A stretch of DNA of 8,182 nt from an uncultured Francisella sp. (GTDB lineage Bacteria > Pseudomonadota > Gammaproteobacteria > Burkholderiales > Neisseriaceae), in NCBI GenBank assembly GCA_905373555.1, contig CAJPTP010000037.1, positions 1 through 8,182 of the forward strand. Reading direction: 5' to 3'. Positions within the stretch are counted from its first letter, which is position 1. Every line of letters starts with the position of its first letter. Shown in pieces: positions 1 to 5,990 of this stretch. The position numbers and the translations under genes are program-made. Under the pieces are notes generated by a model. That model searched no databases. It was not told where the DNA came from and saw only the letters and a program-made list of their open reading frames with translations.

Positions 1-42
1 ACAGGGAAAGGAGAGAGGAGGCCCAAGAAAAGGGCGGGCGCC

Positions 43-597
43 TCAATCCCGAGTCGGGGCCTCGATGGTTTCAATCGTTTGATTGTGGTTGGTGAAGATG
101 CAAATGTCGCCCGCGATCGACAGCGCTTTTTGGGCGATGTCTTTGGCGCCGAGGTCGGTGTTTTCCATTAGGGCCCGGGCGGCGGCGAGGGCAAACGAGC
201 CGCCCGAGCCGATGGTGGCGATGCCGCCCTCGGGCTCGACCACGTCCCCGTTTCCCGTGAGGATGAGCGTCACTTCCGCGTCGGCGACGATGAGCATCGC
301 CTCCAAGTTGCGCAGGTATTTGTCCATGCGCCAATCCTTGGCCAGCTCGATGGCCGACGCGGCGAGCTTGCCTTGGTGCTTTTGCAGCTTCGCCTCAAAG
401 CGCTCCAACAGCGTGAACGCGTCGGCGGTGGCGCCCGCAAAGCCGCACAAGACTTTGTCGTTGTAAATTTTGCGCACCTTCTTGGCGGTGGATTTCATGA
501 CCATTGATTCGCCGAAGGTGACTTGGCCGTCGCCCGCGATGGCGACTTGGCTGTTTCTGCGCACGCACACGATCGTGGTGCCGTGAAATTGCTCCAT
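43..597 (-). CDS. hslV: ATP-dependent protease HslVU, peptidase subunit HslV (ClpQ)
   Basis: This is the threonine peptidase of the cytoplasmic HslVU (ClpQY) protease. In the known family, HslV forms a double hexameric ring and degrades misfolded or regulatory proteins unfolded by the HslU ATPase. The product is 184 residues, a normal family length. It begins MEQFHG-TTIV, so a six-residue propeptide precedes catalytic Thr7, as in betaproteobacterial HslV. Asp23 and Lys40 align with the catalytic Asp17 and Lys33 of mature E. coli HslV, with one extra residue between them (GESMVMK against GNTVMK). The SGGSFALAAARAL and AGDICIFTNH motifs are present; Gly163, Cys166 and Thr169 fit the metal-binding loop known in the family. 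Met at 597 is chosen because of this propeptide and a GGGAG ribosome binding site (604-608) six bases upstream. In-frame Met codons at 624 and 729 would add a non-conserved Arg-rich tail. A sigma-32 promoter lies at 761-788. hslU, the usual next gene, is not in the window. Confidence 0.97.
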   Translation of the reverse strand: MEQFHGTTIVCVRRNSQVAIAGDGQVTFGESMVMKSTAKKVRKIYNDKVLCGFAGATADAFTLLERFEAKLQKHQGKLAASAIELAKDWRMDKYLRNLEAMLIVADAEVTLILTGNGDVVEPEGGIATIGSGGSFALAAARALMENTDLGAKDIAQKALSIAGDICIFTNHNQTIETIEAPTRD

Positions 598-608
598 GGC
601 GTTCTCCC

Positions 609-622
609 GCCCGGGCGCGGGC
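609..622 (-). promoter_or_regulatory. Small GC hairpin abutting the hslV ribosome binding site
   Basis: In the hslV leader the sequence GCCCG-CGCC-CGGGC can form a 5-bp all-GC stem with a four-base loop. It ends one base before the GGGAG Shine-Dalgarno sequence at 604-608. The pairing is seen directly. An effect on translation or mRNA stability is only inferred; the E. coli hslVU leader is known to carry a stabilising stem-loop, but similarity to that one was not tested. Confidence 0.35.
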
Positions 623-760
623 ATTCGGCGCCGCTTCGGCCCGGGGCCGCGTTGTTTGTTTTTCGTCGCCGCAAAAAGGATCGGGCGGGCTCGCCTGCGC
701 CGGCGGATCGCTTCGCTCCCCGTTCCCATCGCCCAACAGGCGCCTCGACATCCGCCTCAA

Positions 761-788
761 ACATGGGGCCCGAAAGGTCGGTTTCAAG
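761..788 (-). promoter_or_regulatory. Sigma-32 (RpoH) heat-shock promoter of hslV
   Basis: Read on the minus strand, CTTGAAA (782-788) is followed after 13 bases by CCCCATGT (761-768). This matches the RpoH consensus CTTGAAA / CCCCATNT, and CGCC immediately precedes the -35 box, in keeping with the extended C-rich -35 region. It faces hslV, which is heat-shock controlled in E. coli. The predicted start near 754 would give a leader of about 155 bases. No comparable sigma-70 promoter was seen for hslV. The assignment rests on motif match and gene context. Confidence 0.82.
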
Positions 789-921
789 GGCGCCGAAGCG
801 CGGCGGAAGGGGCGCCCCGGCCCGCCGGGTCGACGGGGCGCCGGTCTGCCCGGCAACCTTGAGGAGGGCCGGCCGGACTGCCCGGTTGAGAAACGAGGCC
901 CTTGGGATCTTGGGCCCCGCG

Positions 922-939
922 CCGAGCGCCGGCGCTCGG
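922..939. repeat. 18-bp perfect palindrome upstream of glcB
   Basis: The sequence CCGAGCGCCGGCGCTCGG is its own exact reverse complement. It is centred about 36 bases upstream of the candidate glcB -10 box at 966-971. It could be a two-fold symmetric operator or a cruciform or hairpin. No T-tract follows, so it is not an intrinsic terminator. No regulator is identified. Confidence 0.6.
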
Positions 940-961
940 GCGACCCAATGAACATAAGGCC

Positions 962-971
962 ATGCTACAAT
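962..971 (+). promoter_or_regulatory. Candidate extended -10 promoter for glcB
   Basis: TACAAT (966-971) matches the sigma-70 -10 consensus at five of six positions and is preceded by TG plus one base (963-965), an extended -10 element. The sequence 17 bases further upstream (ACCCAA, 943-948) is a poor -35 box. Transcription would begin near 978 and give a leader of about 250 bases before glcB. It is one of the few AT-containing islands in the spacer, which raises suspicion, but the weak -35 keeps confidence low. Confidence 0.42.
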
Positions 972-989
972 CCCGGCTTGCTTTGGGAC

Positions 990-1009
990 ACTGCGGCGGC
1001 CGCCGCAGT
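990..1009. repeat. 20-bp perfect palindrome in the presumed glcB leader
   Basis: ACTGCGGCGGCCGCCGCAGT is an exact self-complement. Its centre is 69 bases downstream of the centre of the 922-939 palindrome, and it starts 18 bases after the candidate -10 box. It could be an operator overlapping the initial transcribed region or a strong hairpin near the 5' end of the glcB mRNA. The function is unknown. Confidence 0.6.
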
Positions 1010-1230
1010 TTCGGCGCGCACGGCGCCGTCCCGTCGCGGCGCCCGCGCCTACCCCAAGCGGGCGCCCTTGCGCAATCGCCCCCGCCCAAGACGCGCCGGG
1101 CGCCTGCGTCCCGCCCCGAAACGGCGCCCTCGGCGCCGCCCGTTCCGCCTTCGCCTCCCTCCGCGCGGGGGATCCGCCGGCGCCGTTGGTTCGGCGCCGC
1201 GCCGGCAAAAAAAATTGAGGAAGAAAGACT

Positions 1231-3414
1231 ATGACACAAAGAGTTGAGGCGTCCGGCCTGCAAATCGACAAGCATTTGAGCGATTTTGTCGAAAAAGAGA
1301 TGCTGGTCGGCCATCCCAAGCTCAACGCGCAGTCCTTTTGGGAAGGCGCCGCCAAAATCATCGCCGAGTTCGCGCCGCGCAACCTTGCGCTGCTCAAAAC
1401 GCGCGACGAGCTGCAGGCCAAGCTGGATCAATGGCATCGCAAGCATCCCGGGGCCAACCGCGGCTTGGAGGGCGAGTACCGCGAGTTCCTCCATTCCATC
1501 GGCTATTTGCGCGACGAGCCCGCCGACTTCGCCGTGGGCACCCAAAACGTCGACTTCGAGATCGCCGAGCAGGCGGGGCCGCAGTTGGTCGTGCCCATCA
1601 CCAACGCCCGCTACGCCCTCAACGCCGCCAACGCCCGCTGGGGCTCCTTGTACGACGCCTTGTACGGCACCGACGCGATCGACAGGACGGGCGATTTGGC
1701 CCCGTCCAAGACCTACAACCCCAGGCGCGGGGAAAAGGTCATTGCGTTCGCCAAGCGCTTTTTGAACGACTCCATCCCCTTGGACGGCGGCGTCTACGAA
1801 GACGCGAAGCGCCTGTTCGTCAAGGACGGCGCGTTCGCCGCCGAGCTCAAGGATGGCCGGGTCGCGGGCTTGAGGGATCCGAGCCTGTTCGCGGGCTACA
1901 CGGGCGATCCCGCTGAGCCTCGCTCCGTTTTGTTCCTCCACGGCGGGCTGCACTTCGACGTCTTGATCGACCGCTCGCATCCCATCGGCAAGCAAGACCC
2001 ATCCGGCGTCAAAGACGTGATCATGGAGGCCGCCCTGACCTCGATCATGGACTTTGAGGACTCCATCGCCGCCGTCGACGGCGAGGACAAGGCGCTGGTT
2101 TATCGCAACTGGCTGGGCCTGATGAAGGGCGATTTGACGGCCGAGGTGAGCAAAGACGGCAAGACCTTCGTCCGCAAGCTCAACCCCGACCGCGAGTACA
2201 AGCGGCCCGACGGGACGCCGTTCAAGCTCGGCGGCCGCTCGCTGCTTTTTACCCGCAACGTGGGCCATCGCATGACCACGCCCGCCGTGTTGGACGCCTC
2301 GGGCGCCGAGGCGCCCGAGGGCGTGCTGGATTGCATTTTCACCGCCGCGATCGCCCATTTCGATTTGAGCCGCAAGGAAAACACCAACAGCCGGACGGGC
2401 TCGGTGTACGTCGTCAAGCCCAAGATGCACGGGCCGGACGAGGTCGAGTTCTCCAACGACCTGTTCGACGCCTGCGAGGACTTCGCGGGCTTGGCCCGCA
2501 ACACCCTCAAAATCGGCGTGATGGACGAGGAGATGCGCACCTCGCTCAACCTCAAGGCTTGCATCGAGAAAGTCAAAGACCGAATCGTCTTCATCAACAC
2601 GGGCTTCCTGGATCGCACGGGCGATGAGATCCATACGCTGATGGAATGCGGCCCCGTCGAGCGCAAGGCCAAGATGAAGCAAACCGCGTGGCTCAAAGCC
2701 TATGAGTTGAGCAACGTGCAAACGGGCTTGGCCTGCGATTTGCCGGGCAAAGCTCAGATCGGCAAGGGCATGTGGGCGATGCCGGATTTGATGGCGAAGA
2801 TGCTGGCCGAAAAAATCGGCCATCCCAAGGCGGGCGCCACCACCGCGTGGGTGCCGTCGCCCACCGCGGCGACGCTGCATGCCATCCACTACCATCAAGT
2901 GGACGTGAAGAAGGTTCAGGCGCAGCTGCGCCGGCTTCCGCGCCGGGATTACGTCGAAGAGCTGTTGACCAAGCCCGTGATCGAGCATCCGAAGTGGACG
3001 GATGCGGAGATTCGGGAGGAAATCGAGAACAACTGCCAAGGCATCTTGGGCTATGTCGCGCGCTGGGTGGAGCAGGGCGTGGGCTGCTCGAAGGTGCCCG
3101 ACATCCACAACGTGGCGCTGATGGAAGACCGGGCGACATGCCGCATTTCCAGCCAGCACGTCGCCAATTGGCTGCATCACGGCATTGTCGACGCCGCGAT
3201 GGTCGAGGACGCCTTGCGCAAGATGGCCAAGGTCGTCGATGAGCAAAACAAGGGCGATGAAAACTACATCCCCATGTGCGGCCGCTTCGAGGAGTCGTGC
3301 GCCTTCCGCGCCGCCCGCGATTTGATCTTCAAGGGCGTCGAGGAGCCGTCGGGCTACACCGAGCCGACCTTGCACCATTGGCGCCTGGTGTTCAAAGCGC
3401 AAGGGCGCGCCTGA
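1231..3414 (+). CDS. glcB: Malate synthase G
   Basis: The enzyme condenses glyoxylate with acetyl-CoA to give malate and CoA in the cytoplasm, the second step of glyoxylate assimilation. It has 727 residues, close to the 723 of E. coli GlcB, and reads as a full-length isoform G protein. Conserved blocks include [14 protein letters not shown] with Arg342 (E. coli Arg338), [11 protein letters not shown] with Glu433 (Glu427) and [11 protein letters not shown] with Asp461 (Asp455) for Mg2+. [20 protein letters not shown] is present in slightly altered form, with Cys619 (Cys617) and catalytic base Asp633 (Asp631). The [16 protein letters not shown] and [12 protein letters not shown] segments are also intact. 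The ATG at 1231 is supported by GAGGAAG (1217-1223) seven bases upstream and by homology from the N-terminus on. It is monocistronic here, divergent from hslV and ended by a strong terminator. No glc operon genes or isocitrate lyase are adjacent, so the glyoxylate source (glycolate oxidation or glyoxylate shunt) cannot be told. Confidence 0.98.
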   Translation: [727 protein letters not shown]

Positions 3415-3465
3415 TTCGGGTTGGGGCGCGTTGCGCGCGTCGGCTGCGGGTTGAGCCGCGCCGAC

Positions 3466-3498
3466 AAAAAAAGCGAAGGCCGAGCCTTCGCTTTTTTT
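3466..3498. terminator. Bidirectional intrinsic terminator between glcB and the yfeH-like gene
   Basis: Seven A, then GCGAAGGC, loop CGA, GCCTTCGC and seven T form a perfect inverted repeat with a GC-rich 8-bp core and a U-tract on both strands. It starts 51 bases after the glcB stop and lies 136 bases after the stop of the convergent minus-strand gene, so it can end both transcripts. A weaker 6-bp inverted repeat, GTCGGC/GCCGAC (3439-3465), precedes it on the glcB side. Confidence 0.93.
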
Positions 3499-3634
3499 AT
3501 TGTTTATGGCCCTTAACCGCTGTCTTGCCGCTTCGGCGGGTTGGCCGCCCGCGCCTTTTTTCGATCCTTGCGAATCGGCGGCGGCCCCGGGATCGTCGCC
3601 CGCCGAACGGCCAAGCGCAGGGCGCCCTCGTCGT

Positions 3635-4708
3635 TCAGCCCGCCTTGGCCGAGGCGGATTCGGGGGCGGCCTTCGCGCCGCGCCCGGATGCGTCGGCCCC
3701 TTCGCCCGGGCCCGGGTCGTCGGGGGCGCTGTTCGCCCAGCGTTGGGCGAGGTGGCCGCAAACCATCAATTGGATTTGGTGGAAGATCATCAGCGGCAGC
3801 AGGATGGGGCCGACTTGGGCGGCGGGGAACAGAACGTTGGCCATGGGCACGCCGTTGGCGAGGCTCTTTTTGGAGCCGCAAAAGACGATCGCGACGCGGT
3901 CGGCCCGGCCGAAGCCCAAGGCCCGAGACGCGAAGAGGTTGAACGACATGACGATCGCGAGCAAAACGCAGCTGAAAACCATCGCCGCGATCAGCTGCCC
4001 CGCGGGGTAGCGCGACCACAGCCCCTCGTTGACGGCGGCGCCGAAGGCCGAGTAGACGATGAGCAGGATGCAGCTTTGGTCGACGACGTTCACAAGCTTC
4101 GCGCGCCTTGCCATCCATTTGCCCGTGAGGGGGCGGCTCATGTGGCCGACGAAAAACGGCGCCAGCAGCTGAGCCGCGACTTTGAGGATCGAATCCAGCG
4201 GATCGGTCTCGCCTTGGGCCGAGAGCATGAGGCTCGCCAGCATGGGCGAGACGACCACGCCGATCAGGGTCGAGGCCGAGGCCGAGCAAACCGCCGCCGC
4301 GACGTTGCCCTTGGCGATCGAGGTGAAGGCGATGGCCGATTGCACCGTGGCGGGCAGGACGCACAAATAGACGAAGCCGCGCAGCGTCTCCTCGGACAAA
4401 AGCGAGCGCGGCAGCAGCCGCATCGCCTCGCCCAAAATCGGGAACAAAACGAAGGTCGAGAAAAACACCAGCAGGTGCAACCGCCAGTTCGAAAGGCCGC
4501 CCAGCAGCGCCCGGCGCGAGAGCTTGGCGCCGTGCATGAAAAACAGCAGCCCGATCGCGGCGACCGAAACCAGATTCAGCGAGTTCGCGAACGCGCCCGC
4601 GGGCGGCAGCAGGGTCGCCAAGACGACCATCGCCGCGATCCAAAACGTGAACGAGCCAAGAATTTTGTTGCCGGCCGCCGCGGCCGCCGCTTGGCGCAAG
4701 TTCGCCAT
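3635..4708 (-). CDS. yfeH: Bile acid:sodium symporter family protein, YfeH-like
   Basis: This is an inner-membrane transporter-like protein of the SBF-like family (E. coli YfeH, yeast Rch1, vertebrate SLC10A7). It has 357 residues; YfeH has about 330. Strongly YfeH-like blocks are AIGLLFFMHGAKLSR (51-65), LHLLVFFSTFVLFPILG (77-93), LPATVQSAIAFTSIAKGNVA (118-137) followed by CSASAS, and FCGSKKSLANGVPMANVLFP (276-295) followed by LPLMIFHQIQLMVC. Hydrophobic segments run along the chain, consistent with about ten membrane helices. The N-terminus has an Ala run (7-12), and the last 30 residues are an Ala/Gly/Pro-rich tail that is probably disordered. The start at 4708 is preceded by AAAGGA five bases upstream; the open frame continues to 4867 but adds only Arg/Ala-rich sequence. 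It stands alone, convergent with glcB and divergent from glyQ. The substrate is unknown. Relatives are tied to calcium or cation homeostasis in eukaryotes, so bile acid transport should not be assumed. Confidence 0.93.
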   Translation of the reverse strand: MANLRQAAAAAAGNKILGSFTFWIAAMVVLATLLPPAGAFANSLNLVSVAAIGLLFFMHGAKLSRRALLGGLSNWRLHLLVFFSTFVLFPILGEAMRLLPRSLLSEETLRGFVYLCVLPATVQSAIAFTSIAKGNVAAAVCSASASTLIGVVVSPMLASLMLSAQGETDPLDSILKVAAQLLAPFFVGHMSRPLTGKWMARRAKLVNVVDQSCILLIVYSAFGAAVNEGLWSRYPAGQLIAAMVFSCVLLAIVMSFNLFASRALGFGRADRVAIVFCGSKKSLANGVPMANVLFPAAQVGPILLPLMIFHQIQLMVCGHLAQRWANSAPDDPGPGEGADASGRGAKAAPESASAKAG

Positions 4709-4776
4709 CTTTTTCCTTTCCCCCGCCGCGTCCGCGCCCCGCCCGCGCTCGGCGCCGAAGCGGGGGCAAAAGCTTA

Positions 4777-4794
4777 GCGCAAAGCGCAAAGCGC
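4777..4794. repeat. GCGCAAA heptamer tandem repeat
   Basis: Two full copies of GCGCAAA and a partial third (GCGC) lie head to tail in the yfeH-glyQ divergent spacer, about 70 bases upstream of the yfeH-like start. Within it AAGCGC (4782-4787), AAA and GCGCTT (4791-4796) can also form a short hairpin. It could be a binding site for a regulator of either gene or a chance slippage repeat. Confidence 0.5.
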
Positions 4795-4825
4795 TTGGCC
4801 TCGGCGAAGCTCGCCTCGCGGCCGG

Positions 4826-4845
4826 CGGGCGCCGCTCGGCGCCCG
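4826..4845. repeat. GC-rich inverted repeat upstream of the glyQ promoter
   Basis: CGGGCGCC, a four-base loop GCTC, then GGCGCCCG form a perfect 8-bp stem ending five bases before the presumed glyQ -35 box. No T-tract of terminator length follows on either strand (only four T on the plus strand), so termination is doubtful. It may be an operator-like or structural element. Confidence 0.5.
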
Positions 4846-4850
4846 AGGTT

Positions 4851-4880
4851 TTGCGCCCATCGCCCAAAACCGGGTAAAAT
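4851..4880 (+). promoter_or_regulatory. Candidate sigma-70 promoter of glyQ
   Basis: TAAAAT (4875-4880) matches the -10 consensus at five of six positions. TTGCGC (4851-4856) is a partial -35 box at 18 bases spacing. Transcription would begin near 4887 and give a leader of about 34 bases. The -10 box overlaps an in-frame ATG at 4879, so if this promoter is right that upstream start is not on the mRNA and glyQ must begin at 4921. Confidence 0.52.
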
Positions 4881-4920
4881 GCACGCTCATTTGACCGAGG
4901 GGAAAGGCTGTCTTCGCAAC

Positions 4921-5838
4921 ATGATCACTTTTCAGGACGTTATCTTCCGTCTGCAACAATACTGGGCGGAGCGGGGCTGCGCCGTGCTGCAGCCCTTCGA
5001 CTTGGAGGTTGGGGCGGGCACCAGCCATCCCGCGACCTGCCTGCGCGCCTTGGGCCCCGAGCCGTGGCGCTGCGCCTACGCGCAGCCCTCGCGCCGGCCG
5101 AAGGACGGCCGCTACGGCGAAAACCCCAACCGCCTTCAGCGCTATTACCAATTTCAGGTGGCGCTCAAGCCCTCGCCCGACGACATCCAAGACCAATACT
5201 TGGGGTCGCTGCGGGCGCTGGGCGTCGATTTGTCGCGCCACGACGTGCGCTTTGTCGAGGACGACTGGGAAAACCCGACCTTGGGCGCTTGGGGCTTGGG
5301 CTGGGAGGTGTGGCTCGACGGCATGGAGGTGACGCAGTTCACCTATTTCCAGCAAGTCGGCGGCGTCGACTGCCACCCGGTGCTGGGCGAGATCACCTAC
5401 GGGGTGGAGCGCTTGGCGATGTACCTGCAGGGCAAGGAAAACGTCTTTGACTTGGTGTGGGTCGAGCGCCCCGACGGCGACAACCTGACCTACGGCGACG
5501 TCTATCGCCAAAACGAGGTCGAGCAGTCGAGCTACAACTTCGAGCACGCCAACGTCGAGCTGCTGCTGCGCATGTTCAACGACTTCGAGGCCGAGGCCAA
5601 GCGCATTTTGGCGATCAAGGAGGCCGACATGGCGCTGCCCGCCTACGAGCTCGCGCTCAAATGCGGCCACGCGTTCAACCTGCTTGACGCCCGCGGCGCC
5701 ATCTCCGTCACCGAGCGCGCCAACTACATCGGCCGCATTCGCGCCCTTAGCCGCCAGGTTTGCCGCAAGTACGTCGAAAGCCGGGAAGCCTTGGGCTTCC
5801 CGCTGCTGCGCGCCGCCAAGGCCGGCGCGGCGGCCTAA
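4921..5838 (+). CDS. glyQ: Glycine--tRNA ligase alpha subunit
   Basis: This is the alpha subunit of the bacterial alpha2beta2 glycyl-tRNA synthetase, a class II enzyme. The subunit carries the catalytic core that activates glycine with ATP. Length is 305 residues against 303 in E. coli. Class II motifs are visible: LQPFDLEVGAGTSHPAT (23-39), QPSRRPKDGRYGENPNRLQ (55-73), FVEDDWENPTLGAWGLGWEVW followed by MEVTQFTYFQQVGG, and motif 3 GEITYGVERLAMYLQG (156-171). The C-terminal NLLDARGAISVTERANYIGRIR block is intact. The ATG at 4921 gives the family N-terminus (MITFQDVIFRLQQYW). The purine-rich GAGGGGAAAGG (4897-4907) lies upstream with a rather long 13-base gap. The in-frame ATG at 4879 would add 14 residues and overlaps the likely -10 box. 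It is followed by glyS on the same strand after an unusually long spacer. Confidence 0.98.
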   Translation: MITFQDVIFRLQQYWAERGCAVLQPFDLEVGAGTSHPATCLRALGPEPWRCAYAQPSRRPKDGRYGENPNRLQRYYQFQVALKPSPDDIQDQYLGSLRALGVDLSRHDVRFVEDDWENPTLGAWGLGWEVWLDGMEVTQFTYFQQVGGVDCHPVLGEITYGVERLAMYLQGKENVFDLVWVERPDGDNLTYGDVYRQNEVEQSSYNFEHANVELLLRMFNDFEAEAKRILAIKEADMALPAYELALKCGHAFNLLDARGAISVTERANYIGRIRALSRQVCRKYVESREALGFPLLRAAKAGAAA

Positions 5839-5854
5839 GCCCGGGCGCCCGGGC
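5839..5854. repeat. 16-bp perfect palindrome directly after the glyQ stop
   Basis: GCCCGGGCGCCCGGGC is an exact self-complement starting at the base after the glyQ TAA. No run of T follows, so it is not a standard intrinsic terminator. It may act as a 3'-end stability or processing structure in the glyQ-glyS mRNA. Confidence 0.6.
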
Positions 5855-5859
5855 CTCAA

Positions 5860-5887
5860 GCGGCCCCAAAAGGGCGCTTGGGGCCGC
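5860..5887 (+). repeat. Stem-loop 2 of the glyQ-glyS spacer
   Basis: GCGGCCCCAA and TTGGGGCCGC are perfectly complementary 10-base arms around an eight-base loop (5870-5877). This is a very stable hairpin in the transcript. An alternative, weaker pairing uses CAAGCG (5857-5862) with CGCTTG (5875-5880). Confidence 0.65.
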
Positions 5888-5894
5888 CAACCGC

Positions 5895-5931
5895 AACCCG
5901 TCGGGCTTAAGCCCTCGCGGCGGGACGGGTT
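5895..5931 (+). repeat. Nested inverted repeats in the glyQ-glyS spacer
   Basis: AACCCGTC (5895-5902) pairs with GACGGGTT (5924-5931) as an outer 8-bp stem. The enclosed sequence contains a perfect 12-bp palindrome, GGGCTTAAGCCC (5903-5914). The complementarity is read directly; the fold is inferred. Confidence 0.5.
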
Positions 5932-5968
5932 CGGCCCGAAAGCCTCTTTCGCGCCGGTGTCACATTGC

Positions 5969-5990
5969 GCGCGGGCCGCAAGGCCCGCGC
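5969..5990 (+). repeat. 9-bp hairpin with GCAA tetraloop before glyS
   Basis: GCGCGGGCC, loop GCAA, GGCCCGCGC is a perfect 9-bp all-GC stem capped by a GNRA-type tetraloop, an especially stable RNA fold. It lies 33 bases before the glyS start codon. A smaller hairpin, GGCGG-CCTG-CCGCC read through 5993-6006, follows and abuts the weak glyS ribosome binding site. Confidence 0.65.

Larger units (their letters stand above)
598..1230. other. Divergent hslV-glcB spacer, no convincing gene
   Basis: This 633-base region lies between the divergent starts of hslV and glcB. It holds the sigma-32 promoter for hslV, a candidate promoter for glcB, two perfect palindromes (922-939 and 990-1009) and 13 copies of GGCGCC. 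Several frames stay open across it, for example 523-951, 902-1234 and 948-1247 on the plus strand. Their products are Arg/Pro/Ala-rich without recognisable domains, as expected from very high G+C, so none is called as a gene. I see no tRNA, riboswitch core or insertion sequence remnant. Confidence 0.7.

Noticed and set aside
1..60. GGAGAGAG-like wording resembling part of a glycine riboswitch
   Set aside because: The paired arms and the conserved second half of the aptamer core are missing, and no plus-strand gene follows.
598..729. In-frame N-terminal extension of hslV
   Set aside because: It would bury the catalytic threonine behind some 50 residues; the MEQFHG-TT start matches the family and has its own ribosome binding site.
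902..1247. Plus-strand small open frames in the spacer before glcB (902-1234 and 948-1247)
   Set aside because: Arg/Pro-rich low-complexity products, no clear ribosome binding site, overlap with the glcB start and its Shine-Dalgarno sequence; better explained by base composition.
784..3402. An 872-codon open frame on the minus strand, antisense to all of glcB
   Set aside because: It is complementary to a perfectly conserved malate synthase, has no recognisable domain, and reads as the low-stop antisense frame typical of high-G+C genes.
3513..4769. Minus- and plus-strand open frames overlapping the yfeH-like gene
   Set aside because: Their products are Arg/Pro/Gly-rich, whereas the 3635-4708 frame matches the YfeH family throughout and has a good ribosome binding site.
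5839..5887. Intrinsic terminator after glyQ
   Set aside because: Strong stems but no U-tract after them; glyS directly follows and needs transcription, so termination here is unlikely.
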